Positions 17,087 to 24,834 of a stretch of 64,000 bases of DNA are shown here, piece by piece. Source of the DNA: Clostridium_AD sp036569345 (GTDB lineage Bacteria > Bacillota > Clostridia > Clostridiales > Clostridiaceae); assembly GCF_036569345.1 (NCBI RefSeq), contig NZ_DATCQT010000070.1, positions 36,039 through 100,038 of the forward strand, given 5' to 3'. Position numbers and translations under genes: made by a program. The notes below the pieces were generated by a model. The model did not search any database. It saw only the letters and a list, made by a program, of their open reading frames with translations, and was not told the origin of the DNA. The stretch's first letter is position 1; each line of letters starts with the position of its first letter.

Positions 17087-17088
17087 GC

Positions 17089-17152
17089 TGGGACGGTTAA
17101 CAACTAATGCTTGAACTAAACAAATAAGCTGGGACGGTTAACAACTATTAGA
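17089..17152 (+). repeat. Two tandem REP-like elements between cbiD and cbiE
   Basis: GGGACGGTTAACAACTAATG from 17090 and GGGACGGTTAACAACTATTA from 17131; the surrounding AATAAGCT(G) is also repeated, so the unit is 41 bp. Confidence 0.85.
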
Positions 17153-17185
17153 CAAATAATAAAATTATGAAAGTGAGCAAAGTAT

Positions 17186-17791
17186 ATGGTTTATATAGTG
17201 GGAATTGGGCCTGGTAGCCCTAAATATATTATTTCCTTGGCAATAGAAACTATGGAAAAAGTTGATGTAATCATAGGATTTGAAAGAGCTGTGAAGAGTA
17301 TACCTAAAATCAATGTTGAAAAGATAATAGTGAAAACGTTAAAGGATATTATGGATTATATAACAGAAAACATAGATAAAGATATCGCCATAATAGCATC
17401 AGGTGATCCATGTTTTTATGGTATAACAAATTATATAAATAATAATTTCAAAGGTGAAATAGAGATAGTACCTGGTATTAGCTCTTTTCAATACTTAATG
17501 TGTAAGCTCAAAAAACCATGGCAAAATGCCCATTTAGGTAGTATGCATGGAAGGCAGGAAGATTTTATAAAAATTGTTCGAGAATATGAAATATCTGTGT
17601 GGCTTACGGATAAAAATAACTCACCACAAGCTTTATGCAGAAAACTCTTTGATAATAATATTAAAGCTACGGTATATGTGGGAGAAGAATTATCATATAA
17701 GGATGAAAAAATAATAAAAGGTACAGTTGAAGAAATTAAGGATAAGGTTTTTGAAAATCTTAGTGTGGTTGTTATAGAAAATATAAATTAA
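17186..17791 (+). CDS. cbiE: Cobalt-precorrin-7 C5-methyltransferase CbiE
   Basis: Tetrapyrrole (SAM) methylase fold: MVYIVGIGPGSPKY at the start, IIASGDPCFYGI in the middle and VPGISSFQYL after it. 201 aa is the length of stand-alone CbiE; the C15-methyltransferase/C12-decarboxylase partner CbiT is neither fused to it nor encoded next to it. In this cluster order (after cbiD, before cbiL) CbiE is the expected member. The ribosome binding site is weak (AAAGTGAG). Confidence 0.88.
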   Translation: MVYIVGIGPGSPKYIISLAIETMEKVDVIIGFERAVKSIPKINVEKIIVKTLKDIMDYITENIDKDIAIIASGDPCFYGITNYINNNFKGEIEIVPGISSFQYLMCKLKKPWQNAHLGSMHGRQEDFIKIVREYEISVWLTDKNNSPQALCRKLFDNNIKATVYVGEELSYKDEKIIKGTVEEIKDKVFENLSVVVIENIN

Positions 17792-17867
17792 GTAGGCAAA
17801 TACAAAATAAACTAGAGACTCAGTAACATGAATTTGTTTGTGACTAATTAGATATGGAGGATTAAAC

Positions 17868-18533
17868 ATGGCGAAATTATATGGTGTAGGGGTAGGACCT
17901 GGAGATAAGGAATTACTTACATTGAAAGCAATAAAAACTATTGGAAAATGTGATGTAATAGTAGTTCCAAGTGCTATGAATGGTGGGAAAAGTATAGCCC
18001 ATGAAATAGCAGAAGAATATATTAATAAGGATTCAGAGGTGTTAGTTAAACATTTCCCTATGGGGGGAGCAGAACAGGAATCTAAAATATATGAAGCATT
18101 TAAAGCTATTGAAGAAAAGCTAAAAGCTGGGAAAGATGTGGCTTTCTTAACTATAGGGGATCCATTTGTTTATAGTACATACATTTATCTTATGAATTAT
18201 ATAAAGGAAAGCGGATACGAAGTTGAAACAGTTCCTGGAATAACATCATTTTGTGCAGCGGCTAGCATTGCTAATGAGTATTTAGTAATTGGGAACGAAC
18301 CACTTTTAATACTTCCAGCATCTAGGCTTGATACTATAAAGGATGAAAAATTCTTAGTAATTATGAAAGTTTATAAAGTAGAAGAAGAGGTATTAGATTG
18401 CCTTGAAGCAAAGGGTTATAAATATGTATATGTTAAAAAAGCAGGTAGAGAAGGACAAGAAGTTCTAAGAAATCGCGAAGATATATTGAAAAATAAAGAA
18501 TATATGAGTTTAATAATTGCTAAGAAAGAATAA
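17868..18533 (+). CDS. cbiL: Cobalt-factor II C20-methyltransferase CbiL
   Basis: Methylates C20 of cobalt-factor II, first methylation after cobalt insertion. 221-aa SAM methylase: MAKLYGVGVGPGDKELLTLKA, then DVIVVPSA and TIGDPFVYSTYIYL; ETVPGITSFCAAASIAN is typical of the precorrin-2 C20 class. RBS GGAGG is placed 7 bp before ATG 17868. Confidence 0.93.
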   Translation: MAKLYGVGVGPGDKELLTLKAIKTIGKCDVIVVPSAMNGGKSIAHEIAEEYINKDSEVLVKHFPMGGAEQESKIYEAFKAIEEKLKAGKDVAFLTIGDPFVYSTYIYLMNYIKESGYEVETVPGITSFCAAASIANEYLVIGNEPLLILPASRLDTIKDEKFLVIMKVYKVEEEVLDCLEAKGYKYVYVKKAGREGQEVLRNREDILKNKEYMSLIIAKKE

Positions 18534-18542
18534 GGATAAGTT

Positions 18543-18595
18543 GGGGACGGGTATCAACTTATAAGAATCAAGCTGAAACAGGTAACAACTAATTC
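18543..18595 (+). repeat. Two degenerate REP-like elements between cbiL and cbiF
   Basis: GGGGACGGGTATCAACTTAT from 18543 and AACAGGTAACAACTAATT at 18577-18594. Both have lost the GTTAAC centre, so these are the most decayed copies seen. Confidence 0.65.
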
Positions 18596-18617
18596 TAAGA
18601 AAGGATAGGTGAATTTA

Positions 18618-19370
18618 ATGGTTTATTTTATAGGCGCAGGACCAGGGGATGTAGATTTAATAACAGTTAAAGGAAGAAATATATTATCTAGTGCAGATGT
18701 AGTTATCTATGCGGGATCATTAGTAAGTGCGGAGCATATTGACTTTTGCAAAAAAGATGTAGTAGTTCACAATTCAGCTTCCATGACTCTCGAGGATGTT
18801 ATAGAAGTTATGAGAATAGCACATAGTGAGAATAAAAATGTAGTAAGGTTACATACTGGAGATCCAGCTATATATGGAGCTATAAAAGAGCAGATGGATG
18901 AGTTAGATAAATTAAATATAGATTATTCTATAGTGCCAGGAGTAAGTTCATTCTCAGCAGCAGCATCTGTTATAAAAAAAGAATTTACGCTCCCAAGTGT
19001 AACTCAAACACTAATTCTTACAAGAGTCGAGGGTAGAACGCCAGTACCTGAAACAGAGGATTTAGAAAAGCTTGCGTCTGTCGGAGCATCTATGGCTATT
19101 TTCTTATCTATAAGTATGATAGATAAAGTAGTTGCAAAACTTAAAGCAGGTTACAAAAGAAATGTTTCAATAGCTGTGATTGAAAGAGCTACATGGCCGG
19201 ATGAAAGAGCTATTATTGGAACTTTGGATGATATAGCAGAGAAGGTAAAGGCAGCTAATATAACAAAATGTGCTCAGATTCTTGTAGGTGATTTTATAGA
19301 TTGCGAATATGACAAGAGCCTTTTGTATGATAAGACTTTTACTCATATGTTTCGCGAAGGAATAAAATAG
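18618..19370 (+). CDS. cbiF: Cobalt-precorrin-4 C11-methyltransferase CbiF
   Basis: SAM methylase of 250 aa: MVYFIGAGPGDVDLITVKG, VIYAGSLVS, RLHTGDPAIYGAI, then VPGVSSFSAAA and QTLILTRVEGRTPVPE, the last being diagnostic of the C11 enzymes. ATG 18618 is preferred to the in-frame GTG 18609 because AAGGATAGG ends eight bases upstream and family proteins begin at this Met-Val. Co-oriented with cbiL and cbiH. Confidence 0.94.
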   Translation: MVYFIGAGPGDVDLITVKGRNILSSADVVIYAGSLVSAEHIDFCKKDVVVHNSASMTLEDVIEVMRIAHSENKNVVRLHTGDPAIYGAIKEQMDELDKLNIDYSIVPGVSSFSAAASVIKKEFTLPSVTQTLILTRVEGRTPVPETEDLEKLASVGASMAIFLSISMIDKVVAKLKAGYKRNVSIAVIERATWPDERAIIGTLDDIAEKVKAANITKCAQILVGDFIDCEYDKSLLYDKTFTHMFREGIK

Positions 19371-19390
19371 ATAGTGAAGGGGATGTTAAA

Positions 19391-20107
19391 TTGGGGAAAT
19401 TATATGTGATAGGAATAGGCCCAGGTGGACTTAAACATATGACAATAAAAGCAATGGAAGCCATTAAAGAAAGTGATATGGTTGTAGGTTATAACAAATA
19501 TATAGATATGATAAAACCATTATTAGAAGATAAGGAAATATTCTCTACAGGCATGAAGGGTGAAGAAGAAAGATGCAAAAAGGCACTAGAACTCAGCCAT
19601 AATAAGATAGTTAGTGTAATTAGTACCGGTGATTCTGGAATTTACGGAATGGCAGGGTTAATTCTTCAGCTTCGTGTGGATGAAGAAGTTGAGGTTATTC
19701 CAGGAGTTACAGCATCTTCTGCTGCAGCTTCAGTACTCGGAGCACCACTAATGCATGACAATTGTAACATAAGTTTAAGTGATTTAATGACACCATATGA
19801 ATTGATTCAAAACAGAGTGAATCTAGCTGCAGAAGGTGATTTTGTTATATCATTATACAATCCTAAAAGTAAGGGTAGACCTCATTATTTAAGAGAGTGT
19901 ATAAATATTATAAAAATGCACAGAGACGGAACTACGCCAATAGCTATAGTTAAAAATGCGCTTAGAGATGGACAAGAAGTAAATATAGCTACATTAGATA
20001 CCTTTGACGAGAACATGGCTGACATGATGTCGATTGTTATAATAGGAAACAGCCAAAGTTACGTAAAAGATGGTAAGTTTATAACACCAAGGGGTTACAA
20101 GGTTTAG
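19391..20107 (+). CDS. cbiH: Cobalt-precorrin-3 C17-methyltransferase CbiH
   Basis: Methylates C17 with ring contraction. 238 aa: GKLYVIGIGPGGLKHMT, VVGYNKYIDMI, STGDSGIYGMAG, VIPGVTASSAAASVLGAPL and the characteristic ISLSDLMTPYELI and SLYNPKSKGRPHYL. The start is a TTG (19391) preceded by GAAGGGG; no ATG lies near the family N-terminus. Located 20 bp after cbiF. The protein is the single-domain type without a fused iron-sulfur region. Confidence 0.94.
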   Translation: MGKLYVIGIGPGGLKHMTIKAMEAIKESDMVVGYNKYIDMIKPLLEDKEIFSTGMKGEEERCKKALELSHNKIVSVISTGDSGIYGMAGLILQLRVDEEVEVIPGVTASSAAASVLGAPLMHDNCNISLSDLMTPYELIQNRVNLAAEGDFVISLYNPKSKGRPHYLRECINIIKMHRDGTTPIAIVKNALRDGQEVNIATLDTFDENMADMMSIVIIGNSQSYVKDGKFITPRGYKV

Positions 20108-20133
20108 GGAACAGAGGAAAGTCTGGGAAGATC

Positions 20134-20282
20134 GAGGGACGGTTAACAACTAATCAGACAATAAAGTGGGGGGACGGTTAACAACTATTAAGCTTTTAGC
20201 ATATCCCAAAAGGGGAAAGTTCTTAACTGTCCCCTCAATCACTTGTTATTACAAACGCCACTTAATTGTTAACCGTCCCCAA
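20134..20282. repeat. Four REP-like elements, two in each orientation, between cbiH and cbiJ
   Basis: Plus-orientation cores begin at 20136 and 20171 (GGGACGGTTAACAACTA); minus-orientation copies end at 20234 (TTAACTGTCCCC, degenerate) and 20280 (GTTAACCGTCCCC). Together they can form a large paired structure in the 214-bp gap; nothing else was recognised there. Confidence 0.85.
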
Positions 20283-20321
20283 CTAAATCCCCAACTATTT
20301 GAAGGATGTGATTGAATAAAG

Positions 20322-21086
20322 ATGATAGGTTTAATTGTAGGTACTTCAGAAGGAAAAAATATTCTCTCAGGATTAAATGAGTTTACGGATGATATCCTTA
20401 TATCAACAGCTACAGCTTATGGTGTTGAGCTTTTGAAAGATTATAAATATAGAATTTTCAATGAGAAACCATTAGATTTAGTGGGGCTTAAGCAAGTTAT
20501 AAAAAATAATGATATAAAAATTTTAATCGATGCATCCCATCCTTATGCATTGGAAATTACTAAAAATGCAATTGAAGCATGTAAAATAAACGGAGTACAA
20601 TATGTTAGGTACGAGAGGCCACCTGTTGTAGAAAAGTTTAAAGATAATAAAAATGTTATTGTAGTAGAAAATTATGGTAGTCTTTATAAACATCTTAAAA
20701 CAATAGATGGAACTATTTTAAATACCACTGGTAGCAGAAATATAGATAAAATTCTAGATTTCAAGTTGAATAATAGGATAATACATCGGGTTTTACCTTC
20801 CGTTAAGGTTTTAGAAGAAATTTTAGAGCTAGGAGTAAATGTTGAAGACATAGTAGCGATGAAGGGCCCAGTAGGATATGAACTTAATAAAGGGTTCATA
20901 AAAGAATACAATGCTAAAGCAATACTTATGAAGGATAGCGGAGTTCAAGGTGGAACCGAAGATAAAATAAGAGCAGCTATAGATAATAACATACCAGCTT
21001 TTATAATAGGTAGAAAGGCTATGGAATATTCAAAAGTGTTTTATAGTGAGTTAGAACTTGTGAAATATATTTCAAGTTTAATATGA
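20322..21086 (+). CDS. cbiJ: Cobalt-precorrin-6A reductase CbiJ
   Basis: NAD(P)H-dependent reduction of the macrocycle. 254 aa: MIGLIVGTSEGKNIL, LIDASHPYALEITKNAI, YVRYERP, LNTTGSRNI, then VLPSVKVLEEILELGV and MKGPVGYELNKG with KDSGVQGGTEDKI near the end, all as in CobK/CbiJ. RBS GAAGGATG precedes; an in-frame TTG at 20313 is possible. Last gene of the cobalamin block in this window. Confidence 0.93.
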   Translation: MIGLIVGTSEGKNILSGLNEFTDDILISTATAYGVELLKDYKYRIFNEKPLDLVGLKQVIKNNDIKILIDASHPYALEITKNAIEACKINGVQYVRYERPPVVEKFKDNKNVIVVENYGSLYKHLKTIDGTILNTTGSRNIDKILDFKLNNRIIHRVLPSVKVLEEILELGVNVEDIVAMKGPVGYELNKGFIKEYNAKAILMKDSGVQGGTEDKIRAAIDNNIPAFIIGRKAMEYSKVFYSELELVKYISSLI

Positions 21087-21183
21087 TTAGAAGTGCCCAT
21101 AAGGGGAGGACTGGTTGCAATTAGCCGTTCTTCTCTTTTCTGTCCAATGTTTTTTATGGCTTAATAATAAATATATGGAAAAA

Positions 21184-21213
21184 TGAAACTAAATTGTAAT
21201 AATAAACGTTATT
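21184..21213 (+). promoter_or_regulatory. ECF-sigma-like promoter upstream of the 21350 surface protein
   Basis: TGAAAC (21184-21189), 17 bp, CGTTATT (21207-21213) followed by TAA. Same architecture and spacing as the TGCAAC-N17-CGTTATATAA elements upstream of the surface genes at 33342 and 40179, with one substitution in the -35. Confidence 0.5.
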
Positions 21214-21349
21214 TAAACATGGTCCTAGCAGTTCTATTAGTTAAAATATAATTATAATAATGGAACATTAAACCATAATTAATAATTGATTAAGTAGAGT
21301 TAATAAAAAATATTAAGATATATCTAAACAAATGGAGGGGTAGAAATAT

Positions 21350-23098
21350 ATGAACAAGAAAATCATAAGTTCAATTCTTACTGCATTAATGATAGCAGGA
21401 TCAACATCTTTAACGGCTTTTGCAGCAATGAATAAAGGTACTGTTGTAATAGGACACAATGCTTTTGATTTAGAGTATGCTAATGACCCATCGAATTTTA
21501 ATGAAATAACTGATGCGATAGTTGCAGGTGGGGAAGTTTATGTTAAAGGTTTCGACGGTATTTGGAGTGACAATAATACAGGATTAGAAGTATCTGCAAG
21601 CATTATACCAGCAGTAGTTTATAAGAGTGCTACTGAAACAACTAACTTTGCTGCACAAGATAAAGATGTTGTTAGTGAAGCTTTAAAAGTAACATCAGTA
21701 AGTGATATTAATATTTCAAAGAATACAGGTGATATTTATACATTACCAAAAACTGTGACAGTAACTTTAGCTGATCAATCAACTAAAGAACTAGCTGTAA
21801 CATGGGACAAGGTAGCAGATACAAAAGTAGCTGGAACATTTACATACATTGGTACATTAACAATGGTGGATGGAGTAGTAAATACAGGTAACGTAACAGT
21901 AACAGCTAAATTAATTGTTGTAGATAACATAATAAAAGTGGCATCTGTAAGTTTAAATAAAACTATAGATACATTAACAGTGGGAGATGTTGATACTCTA
22001 ATTACAACAATAGCTCCAATTAATGCAGCAAACAAGGATGTAACATGGACAACCTCAAATTCAAAAGTGGCAACTGTAGCTAATGGAGTTGTAACGGCAT
22101 TAGCTGCGGGAACAACAAACATTACAGCAACAACTGTAGAGGGAAGTAAAATAGCAAATTGCAGCGTTACCGTAAATAATAAATTAGGATATGTGAATAA
22201 TAATTTGCTTGGCTACGATCTAAGTGTAAGATCAACGGCTGATATAAATCCCAATAATGTGTTAGGGTATATGTTTAAATATGAAAAGATTGAAATTTTA
22301 GATACAGTAACTGGTACAGACAATAAGTTGTGGGATAAAATTATTTATAATGGTAGCATTGGCTATGTATCTGATCCATACATACAACTTTACACTTCTC
22401 CAGGAGATAATGTAGTTAATATTGCAAAAAATATTACTAAGCAATTTGAAGGAACTTCACAAATTGCGGGGAATTTTGATGGACAAGGATTATCACTAGG
22501 ATACCTTCAATGGGCTATAGGACCAGACACAAAAACATTGCAGCCCCTACTAAATAGAATGGATAGAGAATATAATACTGAAACGAGAGACATTTTTGGA
22601 ACAAACTATAATACAATTCATAACATTATTAATACACCAGAGGAGCAGTTTAACTGGGCTAAAGGTATTAATGATTTCTCGAATAATATTATAGAGCCTT
22701 GGCATACTCAATTTGTTAATTTAATAAATACTCAGGACTTTATAAAGATTGAAAAAGATGCAGAGGTATTTTCAATTAATCAAGCAATGAATATATGTAA
22801 TAAGTACAATCTAAAAACTATAAGAGGTTTTGCTCTTGCTTTTGATATTACAGTTCAAAATGGAAGCATAAGCCCAGCAGCTACAAAAATTATTGATGAT
22901 GTATTTGTGGGAACCCCTAACATCAGCGAAGAAAATCTTCTAGGTGTTATCGCAAACGCAGTAGCAAATAGCTCAGTTACTAATTCAGCAGATGTTCTCT
23001 CAAGAAAAATGGCCATAGTCAATGGACAAGGAACTGTTCACGAAATTACACTTGATTTAGATAAAAATTTTGGACTAAGTGATACTAACTGGAGATAA
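21350..23098 (+). CDS. Secreted modular surface protein with Ig-like, SH3-like and lysozyme-like domains
   Basis: 582 aa. Signal peptide at 1-25 (cleavage after AFA). Residues about 27-100 form the shared surface domain (GTVVIG, AFDLEYANDP, GGEVYVKGFDG). Next come two bacterial Ig-like segments (about 110-190 with LPKTVTVTLADQS; 196-275 with SLNKTIDTLTVG and WTTSNSKVATVANGVVTALA), an SH3-like segment (about 282-345) and a C-terminal domain. The last begins KQFEGTSQIAGNFDGQGLSLGYLQWAIG, resembling lysozyme/chitosanase-like peptidoglycan hydrolases with the glutamate of FEG as candidate acid; this part is inference. Probably a wall-associated hydrolase. RBS GGAGGGG precedes ATG 21350; a terminator follows. 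Confidence 0.7.
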   Translation: MNKKIISSILTALMIAGSTSLTAFAAMNKGTVVIGHNAFDLEYANDPSNFNEITDAIVAGGEVYVKGFDGIWSDNNTGLEVSASIIPAVVYKSATETTNFAAQDKDVVSEALKVTSVSDINISKNTGDIYTLPKTVTVTLADQSTKELAVTWDKVADTKVAGTFTYIGTLTMVDGVVNTGNVTVTAKLIVVDNIIKVASVSLNKTIDTLTVGDVDTLITTIAPINAANKDVTWTTSNSKVATVANGVVTALAAGTTNITATTVEGSKIANCSVTVNNKLGYVNNNLLGYDLSVRSTADINPNNVLGYMFKYEKIEILDTVTGTDNKLWDKIIYNGSIGYVSDPYIQLYTSPGDNVVNIAKNITKQFEGTSQIAGNFDGQGLSLGYLQWAIGPDTKTLQPLLNRMDREYNTETRDIFGTNYNTIHNIINTPEEQFNWAKGINDFSNNIIEPWHTQFVNLINTQDFIKIEKDAEVFSINQAMNICNKYNLKTIRGFALAFDITVQNGSISPAATKIIDDVFVGTPNISEENLLGVIANAVANSSVTNSADVLSRKMAIVNGQGTVHEITLDLDKNFGLSDTNWR

Positions 23099-23116
23099 TA
23101 TATCTAAAGAAATATA

Positions 23117-23162
23117 AAAAATAGCTGTAGCAAAAGTTAATTTTGCTACAGCTATTTCTTTA
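23117..23162 (+). terminator. Intrinsic terminator after the 21350 gene
   Basis: AAATAGCTGTAGCAAAA pairs with TTTTGCTACAGCTATTT across a short loop (GTTAA), followed by CTTT. It lies 20 bp after the stop codon. Confidence 0.85.
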
Positions 23163-23234
23163 ACGACATTTCAGAAGGAAAGTCTCCCACGGTTATAAGG
23201 TGGTGTTACAAACTATAACAAAGAGAAAATTTTA

Positions 23235-23435
23235 GTGGGAGTACAAATCTCCTTCTGGAGTTATAGGTTCTTTGCTTCTTCAAAATTGTGTAACTATTGT
23301 GGTAGTAAGAATATTATGTTGACCTTAAGTGATAGGGAATGGACCTGCAGCGGATGTAACAAAAAACATGACAGAGATATAAATGCCTCACTAAATATAC
23401 GAGGCGAAGGAATGAGACTCCTAGGTTTAGTGTAA
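23235..23435 (+). pseudogene. tnpB: TnpB C-terminal remnant (IS605-type), zinc ribbon only
   Basis: The 66-residue frame contains FFASSKLCNYCGSKN, then LSDREWTCSGCNKKHDRD and INASLNIRGEGMRLLGL. This is the four-cysteine zinc ribbon and C-terminal RuvC-III segment (DRDINAS) of IS200/IS605 TnpB. A full TnpB has about 370 residues with two further RuvC acidic residues upstream; those are absent, and no left end or tnpA was found nearby. It is therefore a decayed 3' fragment unable to cleave DNA. The 5' junction lies somewhere between 23160 and 23265. Confidence 0.85.
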
Positions 23436-23603
23436 TATATACGTGAGGCACCACTTGGGACAGTGGTAAGAGCCTGTCCTCTAATTACTAGAGAAGCAAA
23501 AGTATTACTTTTGTAGGAGAACATGTTAGACCATTAACTCGCACGAGTTAAGGCTGTGTCCGATGAAACAGGAATCCTGTGACTTTAGTCATGGGTAGTT
23601 CAA
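23436..23603 (+). ncRNA. Apparent omega-RNA scaffold / right end of the decayed IS605-type element
   Basis: Downstream of the tnpB stop comes a relatively GC-rich conserved-looking segment with CACCACTTGGGACAGTGGT, AGCCTGTCCTCTAATTACT and AACTCGCACGAGTT. It ends with AATCCTGTGACTTTAGTCAT-GGG-TAGTTCAA, the usual right-end hairpin of clostridial IS605-family elements, where TTCAA (23599-23603) marks the transposon end. In intact elements this region is the guide-RNA scaffold for TnpB and the next ~20 nt (here 23604-23623) are the guide. Recognition is by pattern; expression is unknown. Confidence 0.7.
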
Positions 23604-23838
23604 AACTAGAAGTTGAATCATTAAATTGAAATTCATACACAAAAGTAAAAGCTTTATTAGATGAAGAACCATCTTTAGCTATGATCTTATAAACTTCTGA
23701 AGTAGTAATAGTTCTAGGGTTACTATCCTCACTCAGGACGTAGTCGGTAATATTAGATGAAATAATGTATTCTTGTACTCCAGCTCCATAGGTTTTTTTA
23801 ACATAGTAACCGCCCCAAACATCTCCCACCTTGTCCAA
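23604..23838 (-). pseudogene. Remnant of an unrecognised gene broken by the IS605-type element
   Basis: The minus-strand frame encodes about 78 residues (VGDVWGGYYVKKTYGAG..., ...KIIAKDGSSSNKAFTFVYEF) that end exactly where the IS605 right end begins; beyond that the frame reads into the element. Upstream it meets a stop (TAA, 23845-23847) and then a REP-like element, with only a TTG as a possible start. Both ends therefore appear lost. The product is not recognised; the alternating hydrophobic pattern suggests a beta-rich domain. Confidence 0.5.
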
Positions 23839-23849
23839 TAGCCATTAGC

Positions 23850-23871
23850 CTATTAGTTGTTAACCGTCCCA
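23850..23871 (-). repeat. REP-like element, minus orientation (last copy seen)
   Basis: CTATTAGTTGTTAACCGTCCC. The family was not seen again in the remaining 40 kb of the window. Confidence 0.8.
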
Positions 23872-23899
23872 CCTCTATTCCATCTATTCCCCAGCAATA

Positions 23900-23948
23900 A
23901 ATGATTTTATGTATCACTATTGATACACATATATCATTATGCTATAAT
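23900..23948 (+). promoter_or_regulatory. Promoter with overlapping nested palindrome upstream of degV-padR
   Basis: Promoter: TTGATA (23920-23925), 17 bp, TATAAT (23943-23948), a near-consensus sigma-A site. Overlapping the -35: TGTATCA-CTAT-TGATACA (23910-23927) inside outer arms AATGAT (23900-23905) and ATCATT (23933-23938). The first transcribed genes include a PadR-type repressor, so autoregulation through this dyad is a natural hypothesis. Confidence 0.75.
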
Positions 23949-23979
23949 AATGATATTACTAAATGTAGGAGGAGTTAAT

Positions 23980-24828
23980 TTGGATAAAATAGCGCTGATA
24001 ACGGACACTACAAGTGATTTAAGAAGTGAAGCCATAGGTAAATATAATATAAATGTATTGCCTTTTAGGATTATCTATTCTGATAGAGAATATCAGGATA
24101 ACATAGATATTACGCCGCAAGAGGTTTATGATAATATGAAAAAAGAAGTACCTACATCCTCATTGCCATCAATGAAGGATATGGAGGAATTGTTTTTAAG
24201 ATTAGAAGAAGAAGGATACACTCATGCTATAGCAGTAACGCTGTCTACTGGGTTATCGGGTATATTTAATGCAATGAAACTCACAAGTGAAAATCATCCA
24301 GGTATTATTACCCACGTATGTGATTCACAGTCCATTGCTCTTGGTGAAGGATTAATAGTAACAGAATGTGGAAAGTTAATACAAGAAGGAAAAAGTTTTG
24401 ATGAGGTTGTTGCAGCTATTCCTTCTATTAAAAAGAGAATACATCTTTATTTTGTAGTAGGTACTTTAGAGTACTTGAAAAAAGGTGGAAGGATAGGGAA
24501 AGTTGCTGGCACAATAGCAGAGCTTTTAAACATAAAACCTATAATCTCAATAGATACAGACGGCAAGTATATCACAGCTGAAAAGGTAAGAGGTAGAAAA
24601 CAATCTCTTAATAAACTTATTGAACTTACAAATAACATTTTAGATAAAAAAAAGTGTAAGGTTTATATAATGCATGGTGACGCATTAGAAGAATCTAAGA
24701 AAGTAATGGAAAAAATAGGGGAACATCCAAACGTTATCTCCATAGAATTTGGAGGATATATAAGTCCTGTATCAGGAGTTCATAGTGGACCCGGTTTAGT
24801 AGGAATGATTTGTATAGAGGAACCTTAG
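23980..24828 (+). CDS. degV: DegV family fatty-acid-binding protein
   Basis: DegV-fold protein of 282 aa. Motifs: KIALITDTTSDL at the start, INVLPFRIIYSDREYQD, PTSSLPSMKDMEE (Thr-Ser-x-Pro segment), then VTLSTGLSGIFNAMK and VCDSQSIALGEG; ending SPVSGVHSGPGLVG. Members bind a fatty acid and FakB-type ones present it to the kinase FakA; no kinase gene is nearby, so the role here is only inferred. TTG 23980 is chosen as start because AGGAGG (23968-23973) is six bases upstream; the longer open frame reaches into the promoter. A GTG-started padR gene follows seven bases after the stop. Confidence 0.88.
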   Translation: MDKIALITDTTSDLRSEAIGKYNINVLPFRIIYSDREYQDNIDITPQEVYDNMKKEVPTSSLPSMKDMEELFLRLEEEGYTHAIAVTLSTGLSGIFNAMKLTSENHPGIITHVCDSQSIALGEGLIVTECGKLIQEGKSFDEVVAAIPSIKKRIHLYFVVGTLEYLKKGGRIGKVAGTIAELLNIKPIISIDTDGKYITAEKVRGRKQSLNKLIELTNNILDKKKCKVYIMHGDALEESKKVMEKIGEHPNVISIEFGGYISPVSGVHSGPGLVGMICIEEP

Positions 24829-24834
24829 ATAAAA

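Noticed and set aside
23548..23838. Intact 96-aa gene on the minus strand
   Set aside because: Its C-terminal part is encoded by the IS605-type right end and its start is only a TTG next to a stop, so it is treated as a broken gene fragment.
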